From Acanthochlamys bracteata (Eukaryota > Streptophyta > Magnoliopsida > Pandanales > Velloziaceae), in assembly GCA_019914995.1 (NCBI GenBank), contig CM034131.1, positions 9,580,501-9,644,500 on the forward strand: a stretch of DNA of 64,000 nt. Reading direction: 5' to 3'. Below the pieces are notes generated by a model that made no database searches, was not told the origin of the DNA, and saw nothing but the letters and a program-made list of their open reading frames with translations. Positions within the stretch are counted from its first letter, which is position 1; the number at the start of each line of letters is the position of its first letter. A program made the position numbers and the translations under genes. Below are positions 58,501-64,000 of the stretch, piece after piece.

Positions 58501-59035
58501 TAGCTCAAAGCTTCCAATTGACATAAGTGGTATACAAATTGTCATTGAAGATGCTATTGGCAGTAGTGGACTTGATTTAAAGGTAATGCTAAATTTATTT
58601 TTGATTGTGGACATCCCCTCGGATTTCCTTGTGGCTGTATGCTAATATTTCTTCTTTCACAAAGTAGAGAGAAATATCTTCTAGTTATTTGATAATCCCC
58701 TTCTCAGACTGATCCAGGAGTCCCAATTGTCTACGCTGGGTTTGGCGCTTTGATGCTAACAACTTGCATCAGCTATTTATCTCATTCACAGGTACTATAT
58801 ACTTTTTTCTCTTTCCAAAACTTCCTTTCTTACTTATCTATGAAGGCATTGTTTTGTCATGAAATATGATGGCAGATCTAACAATCCTTTATCATTCTTT
58901 CAGATATGGGCTCTACAAGATGGAACAGCACTTGTGGTTGGTGGGAAGAGTAACCGTGCTAAACTTGAGTTTCCTGAGGAGATGAATCGCTTACTTGATA
59001 AAGTTCCAGAGATAGTAGAAGATGGTGGTGCCTGA
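55527..59035 (+). CDS. CCS1: Plastid cytochrome c biogenesis protein CCS1 (System II)
   Basis: Eight exons: 55527-55896, 56745-56964, 57042-57153, 57607-57879, 58069-58334, 58426-58582, 58708-58791, 58904-59035; 537 aa, all GT-AG and in phase. The N-terminus ([17 protein letters not shown] ..., Ser/Arg/Lys-rich, few acids) is a plastid transit peptide. The ResB/CCS1 domain follows: [40 protein letters not shown], and the helix [18 protein letters not shown], which holds the conserved His needed for haem handling. A large lumenal loop ([17 protein letters not shown] to FLPVGNTD) and the last helix ([18 protein letters not shown]) complete it. CCS1 works with CcsA to attach haem to cytochrome f and c6 in the thylakoid lumen. 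Intron 3 contains a duplicated splice-acceptor region. Confidence 0.95.
57207..57399 (+). repeat. Tandem duplicate of CCS1 intron 3 end and exon 4 start (unit 1)
   Basis: This aligns with 57438-57630 at an offset of 231 bp. It includes a perfect copy of the acceptor region (GTACTTTCCAG) and the first 24 bases of exon 4, then diverges. It is a decoy acceptor: reading on from it meets a stop before exon 4. Confidence 0.88.
57438..57630 (+). repeat. Tandem duplicate, unit 2 (carries the real exon 4 start)
   Basis: The partner of 57207-57399; the true exon 4 begins inside it at 57607. Confidence 0.88.
57881..57988 (+). repeat. 36-bp direct repeat in CCS1 intron 4
   Basis: 57881-57916 and 57953-57988 are identical (TACTACATACTCATCAAAAA and so on), 72 bp apart. 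The first copy starts within the donor site of exon 4. Confidence 0.9.
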
Positions 59036-60200
59036 AAAGCTACTAACCGCAATTTTCTTTCCAACTAATAAGTCAAGAAAAGTGCAAGCCCTTTGAGCAT
59101 GCAGCATGAAATTCAAATCAGATGGAATAATCGACAGATTTTAGCACTCATGCATGTCATTGTGCAGTTTTTCTGGAGAATCGTGCAAAGCTCTGCCAAG
59201 AAACTAACATAGAGGTGATTTACTAACAGAAAGCGTAGTACACATACACACCGTGCATACTTCGTCCCATACATTTCTGAACCAACACTCCGATTGATAT
59301 TCATCTTTCCGTCAATTTTGCGTCTGCAAATGTAAAGAGAAAAGAGAATGACTTGTATTTCAATTATTACCGTGTAAATACTTGAAGTTCAGGCTTCGGT
59401 AGGAGGCTGTGAATATAAGATTTTTGAAAAATCCATTTGTAATTTGTGATTGTTGCAAATTCATAAATGGAGATGTTAAGATATAGCAGTAATATATGAA
59501 ACCATTACGCTAATTAGTGATTAGACTCCAAGTTAACATCTTTGAGTTCTACTTTATATGCAAATTTCATATGTAGATAATATGTATTAACTTTATAAAA
59601 TGCAACTAGAAAAAGTACAAATCATGTCAATCTGATCATAGACGTAGTTCACACTTTATACTAGCTAAAGTAAGAAGATCAAAAGGAGTAAGTTTCACCT
59701 GTGATAGCTGTGATGTCCAAAGAAATGTGATGCCAAATGTTTTGTAATCGTAAGAACAAAGCAACTAGAAAAGAAAGCGTTTGATTTGAGTTCTTTTATG
59801 AGTTGGGAATAGCTTGACCACTGATTTAGTTTTTAAGTACAAACCTAACACTTCTTACATAATCATGTATCTATCTTTCAACAGCAATGCCATTTGTATC
59901 AAAGTCAAGCTCTCAACAACCTTTGAAAGTCTCAAACTTTCTTTCTTTCATTCCTTCCCAAAACAAGACAATATTCGCCGTTTTTCTACGTCCCCTACGT
60001 TTCCATTTCCTTCTAGCGACACATCAACCATGCAAAAAACTCTTACACCCATAAATAAAATTTTCATGCTAGCTACATGTTATTATATGTTGTTGATAAA
60101 CTCGATCTCTTGCTAGCTCCTTGTTACTTAACTATCTGAAATTAATATAGAAGAAACCATAGGGAGAGGATATTGATCAGTTAGCTAACAAGCTGAAGTC
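59036..60200. other. CCS1 3' UTR and upstream region of the MATE exon
   Basis: 1.2 kb with no gene. The last part (about 59800-60200) probably includes the promoter and leader for the MATE first exon. Confidence 0.5.
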
Positions 60201-60404
60201 ATGGGGATGCCAAGGTTAGCAGGGAAAGTGGTGGAAGAATCGAAGACGATGTGGTACGTAGCAGGACCGGGAATAGTCACCGGAGTTCTGCAGCTGTCTA
60301 TCGGATTGGTTACTTCTGCTTTCGTTGGACATATCGGAGCGTTGGAACTGTCTTCGGTCTCCGTTGTGCAGAATATACTTGAAGGTTTCGCTTTCGGTGT
60401 CCTG
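60201..60404 (+). CDS. Orphan first exon of a MATE transporter
   Basis: 68 codons from ATG 60201 to a GT donor at 60405, phase 0. It begins MGMPRLAGKVVEESKTMW and contains the first MATE membrane helix, ending LSSVSVVQNILEGFAFGVL. It is clearly homologous to the first exon of the next gene (62085-62279) and ends in the same phase at the same codon. No second exon (LGMGSALETLCGQ block) occurs between 60405 and 62084. It is either an alternative first exon of the MATE gene, spliced to 62639, or a leftover of a tandem duplicate. The frame and donor are intact. Confidence 0.75.
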
Positions 60405-62084
60405 GTAATCATCGATTCTCTTGCAAAACTTGGAATGTTTTTTTCTTTTCCCAATTTCTGGTGAATTTCTGAAAATTTTCTTTCTTTTTTTGCTACTCTG
60501 CTGCTATTGTTGCATTAATGAATTTGGTTTGAGTCAATGGGGTCATCAATCTCTTCAAGATTTTCTTCAGTAGTACCGTAGAGGGTAGAGCTTTTTTGGT
60601 TACGTCAAGTACAAAACAGAATGTAATTTCACTGATCTTAATGTTGAATAGTGGCTGAAACTAAAAATAATTTCATATTTAAACATATATGCAGAGTAAG
60701 TAGAATCAAAACACAGACACAAACCAAAAATGTCGTCCAGCTAACTGCTATTCATTCTGTGTATTTGTATTTCAAGAAAACGGTAGGATTTTTTGAGATG
60801 AAACTAAATACTTGTTTTCTTTGAAACTTGTTTTCTTTTTCAAAGAAGTAAAGAATCTTATCCATGTCTCACTAGTAAGAATGGCTGAACTAGGAAGTTA
60901 TTGATAGATAGCTTCAAACTTTTTGCCTTATCAATGTAGTTGGACCACAATTTAGGGGATTATTTTGTTTCGCATTATTTATGCTTTATTATTTTATTTT
61001 ATTAAATTTTTCTAAACTATTATAATTTTTTTATTTAAAAAACATAAATTAATTGTATATTATAAATTAACTAAATGTATAATCTTTTTTAAAATAAGAT
61101 AATTAAGTTCTTTTTAAAAAAATTTCCTTAAAAATATTTTATTTTAAACAATTCTAAACTTAGGCCCTTGTACTGCCCACTCTCATAACATTCAAAGTAC
61201 ACATCCAATTAAAGCCCATTTAATCACAATTGTGTAATCAGGTATTCTTAAGCAGTTTGGGCCCATACCTCCTTGTGCTTTGATCCAATAAAAAGTAAAA
61301 AAATTATAAAAGACGTGTTTACCAACACTCTAAAGTTCACTTTTTTTTAAATTTATTTTTAATATAAAAAATATATATAAATTAAAATAAATTTTTTTAT
61401 CAGTAAGTTTTTTTTTTAAAATTTAATTTCAAAACTTACTATACATATAAAATTAATTAAGATTTTATTTTTTATTAAATATTTTAAATTTTAAAATTTA
61501 TTTTTTAAATTTATTTTCTAAAAGCTCCACTTTATCTATTTTATTCACAAGGTAAACTCGCCCAAAGATAAAGAAGTAAAAGGGTCCTTATAATAGGTAG
61601 GTCGACTTCAATAAAATACGAGAACAAACTGGGTGCAAAGCATGATTCAAATCAAAGTAATATAAACGTATCATCTTGTTAGGTATATAGAAAAACACTC
61701 TAATTTCTTCTTATGCACAAGAAAATTAAATTAAAAAAAAAATTCCCAAATGTTTAGTTAGCGGTCTATTTAATCAGTACTCCTATATATAAATTAACAT
61801 AGCAATAAAATTTCTTCTCTTGTCCTTTGAGAAAAAATAATTGCACCACCAAATATATAATTATCAGTTATAAGTCAAAGCTTCACCAAACCATATCTCT
61901 TGAAACAAATGCTCTCTTCTAAATATTGCAACGTTTGCAAAGAAGCTCAACATCTAGTTATAATTATTTCCATTCAAACGCAAAAGAGCTAGCTTGCTGT
62001 ATAAACGAGAAAGAAACAATTACAGAGAGATCGATACGGAAAACAGATTGAATTTCCAAGTTGCAGAGAAGAATATTAATTAGT
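60405..62084. other. Spacer between MATE first exons, with a MITE
   Basis: 1.7 kb of AT-rich DNA with a family A MITE (61311-61563) and the leader of the complete MATE gene. No MATE exon 2 sequence was found here. Confidence 0.6.
61311..61563. mobile_element. Tourist-like MITE, family A copy 3
   Basis: 253 bp, left end AGACGTGTTTACC, right end GGTAAACTCGCCC, flanked by AAA on both sides (61308-61310, 61564-61566). It aligns with the copies at 30745 and 44083. Confidence 0.75.
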
Positions 62085-64000
62085 ATGGGCATACCGAATC
62101 GGATAACGAAAGAGTCGAAGAAATCATGGGGAATAGCGTTGCCTGCGCTACTCACAGGGGTTTTTCAGTTCTCCATTGGCTTTGTTACTGCTGCTTTCGT
62201 CGGCCATATAGGTGCAACTGAACTTGCAGCGGTTTCTATTACGCAGAACATTTTAGAAGGGTTAGCATATGGTGCTCTGGTAACCTGTTCTTCTTCGATC
62301 TTCTTCTGCTTCTACATGCATGCCTGATTTTGCTTAAGTATGTCAGTTTTTTTCTTTTCTTTCTTGATGAGTTTTCAGGTCTCAGTAATTACGTAGGTTT
62401 GAGTTTGAAATGTCTGAAAATAATTTTGAAGAAATATAAGAATCTGTAGTAGGCAATAGCAGAGATTGTTGACGTACGCATTTCGTTAGGTATGAAAATG
62501 AATTCCTGAGAATGATTGCAACCAGCCAACGTTACAACTATTCGTAGGCGTTAGGTAAAACGTATATGTCTTGGTTTGAAATGTACGTCTGTGTATAGGA
62601 GATTACTGAACGAAAGATGTAAATTTTTCCATGAATAGTTAGGCATGGGAAGCGCATTGGAGACGCTATGCGGGCAAGCAGTGGGCGCAGGGCAACTCGA
62701 CATGCTTGGAGTCTACATCCAAAGATCATGGATAATTTGTGGAGCAACAGCAATATGTTTGACGCCATTTTACGTCTTCACAGCACCGATCTTGAAAGGT
62801 TTGCGTCAAGACCCTAACATAGCAGACGTTGCTGGCAAATTTGCAAGATTGGTAATCCCTCAGTTATACGCCTATGCAATGAACTTCCCGCTGCAAAAGT
62901 TCTTCCAATCTCAGAGCCGAGTCTGGGTCATGACATGGATCGCTGCTTTAGTTCTAGCAATCCACGCTCTTCTGAACTGGTTGTTCGTAACAAAACTCGG
63001 GTACGGGCTTGCTGGAGCGGCTGTTGTAGGTAACATTTCATGGTGGCTCATAAATTTTGCTCAGTTGGGTTACCTGGTTTGTGGATGTTTCCCTGAGTCA
63101 TGGAAGGGGTTCTCGAAACAAGCGTTCCAGTCACTCGGAGCCTTTGTTAAACTGTCACTTGCCTCAGCTCTGATGTTATGGTCAGTATCGTATAATTCCT
63201 ATAGCTGAACGCACCACTTGGTCTAACGTTTTGTGATCTTGATGGCAGTTTGGAGCTATGGTACTACACTGCAGTCATTATCCTTGTTGGTTATCTGAAG
63301 CATCCAGAGATCGCTGTTAGCGCGATTTCAGTATGGTACGTGAGTTCTTCATCAATAACAAGCCTGAAAATGCCGAGATTTTGTTTTCCTTAAAATTAAT
63401 TGTATCTGGAACCTCAATATGCAGCATGAATTACCAACTGTGGGCAATGATGGTTGCTCTTGGTTTCAATGCTGCAGTCAGGTAAGAATTGTTACGAATA
63501 AAAACTTGTGTATCTACAAACGTTATACATACAAGTTACGAATGCACAATTATCTTTTCTTTCTACAGTGTTCGAGTGTCTAATGAACTCGGTGCCGGAA
63601 GGCCAAAAGCAGCTAAATTTTCCGTTATAGTGACCGTTGCAACATCTGGTATCATCGGGCTTATTTTCAGCATTATAGTTCTGATCACAAGGAAAGAATT
63701 GCCGAAGCTCTTCAGTGATGATCCTGATGTTATCAAAGAAGCGTCAAGGCTCGGTTATCTACTAGCTGCCACAATTCTTCTCAACAGCATTCAACCTGTT
63801 CTTCATGGTACCTTTAGCATTCTTATATATAATGCAGGAGTTTTTACATCAACAGGAATTAAAACATGTAGAACATGTAATGAACATATTGAGTTTAAAA
63901 TTGCAGGAGTGGCAATTGGAGCAGGTTGGCAAGCAGTGGTAGCGTTCATAAACATCGGTTGCTACTACGTGTTTGGTTTGCCTATCGGCGCGATACTTGG
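62085..64000 (+). CDS. MATE efflux transporter (DETOXIFICATION family), 3' end outside
   Basis: Exons so far: 62085-62279, 62639-63180, 63249-63335, 63425-63481, 63569-63807 and 63907 onward; the gene runs off the right edge. It starts MGIPNRITKESKKSWGIALP. MATE hallmarks: LGMGSALETLCGQAVGAGQ after the first splice, LELWYYTAVIILVGYL, VSVRVSNELGAGRPKAAKFS, and LLNSIQPVLHGVAIGAGWQA. It is about 80% complete, with some ten of twelve helices present. It belongs to the plant clade that includes Arabidopsis DTX20-27; substrates there are mostly flavonoids, alkaloids or xenobiotics, exported in exchange for H+ or Na+ at the vacuole or plasma membrane. Exon 2 uses the acceptor AATAG|TTAGGC, which restores the conserved LGMG. 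An alternative first exon may lie at 60201. Confidence 0.92.

Overview
The window is nuclear DNA of a flowering plant, almost certainly a eudicot. The genes have many short GT-AG introns and AT-rich introns and spacers. Plant-only families are present (VQ motif, GATL, plastid CCS1, plant DUF266/GT14, DETOXIFICATION), along with a plant Ty3/gypsy retrotransposon and Tourist-like MITEs. The species cannot be named from the sequence. Gene models were built by hand from reading frames, splice consensus and remembered family sequence; no search was run.

Layout. 1-7.7 kb: first exon of a BSD-domain gene (-), a VQ-motif gene (-), a small unrecognised plant gene (+), then AT-rich spacer with MITEs. 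7.7-10.2 kb: a two-exon GT14 glycosyltransferase (+). 10.6-20.8 kb: one complete but dead Ty3/gypsy element of Athila/Tat type, with two ~1.28 kb LTRs, a tRNA-Asp primer site and a gag-pol frame full of stops and frameshifts. 21.3-24.4 kb: an MRS2-3-type Mg2+ transporter, six exons (+). 26.4-37.6 kb: a PLAA/Ufd3 homologue, 23 exons (+), with one apparent GA-AG intron. 39.7-40.6 kb: a single-exon ELO-like membrane protein (-) without the family's catalytic motifs. 40.6-48 kb: a repeat-rich region holding a duplicated promoter fragment of the next gene, a long inverted repeat, MITEs and a possible TRIM. 48.1-48.8 kb: a membrane-anchored RING E3 ligase (+). 52.7-53.8 kb: a GATL1/PARVUS-type GT8 gene (+). 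55.5-59.0 kb: plastid cytochrome c assembly gene CCS1, eight exons (+). 60.2-64.0 kb: an orphan MATE first exon, then a MATE transporter gene running off the right edge (+).

The genes do not form a pathway or cluster; this is an ordinary plant gene neighbourhood. Two genes concern ubiquitin-dependent protein quality control (PLAA, RING E3) and two concern cell-wall or glycan synthesis (GT14, GATL1), but nothing suggests these pairings are more than chance. No new multi-gene system is evident. The most unusual items are the ELO-like protein with both catalytic motifs replaced, the GA-AG intron in PLAA, the spare MATE first exon, the copied RING promoter inside an inverted-repeat-bounded segment, and a duplicated 3' splice site in CCS1.
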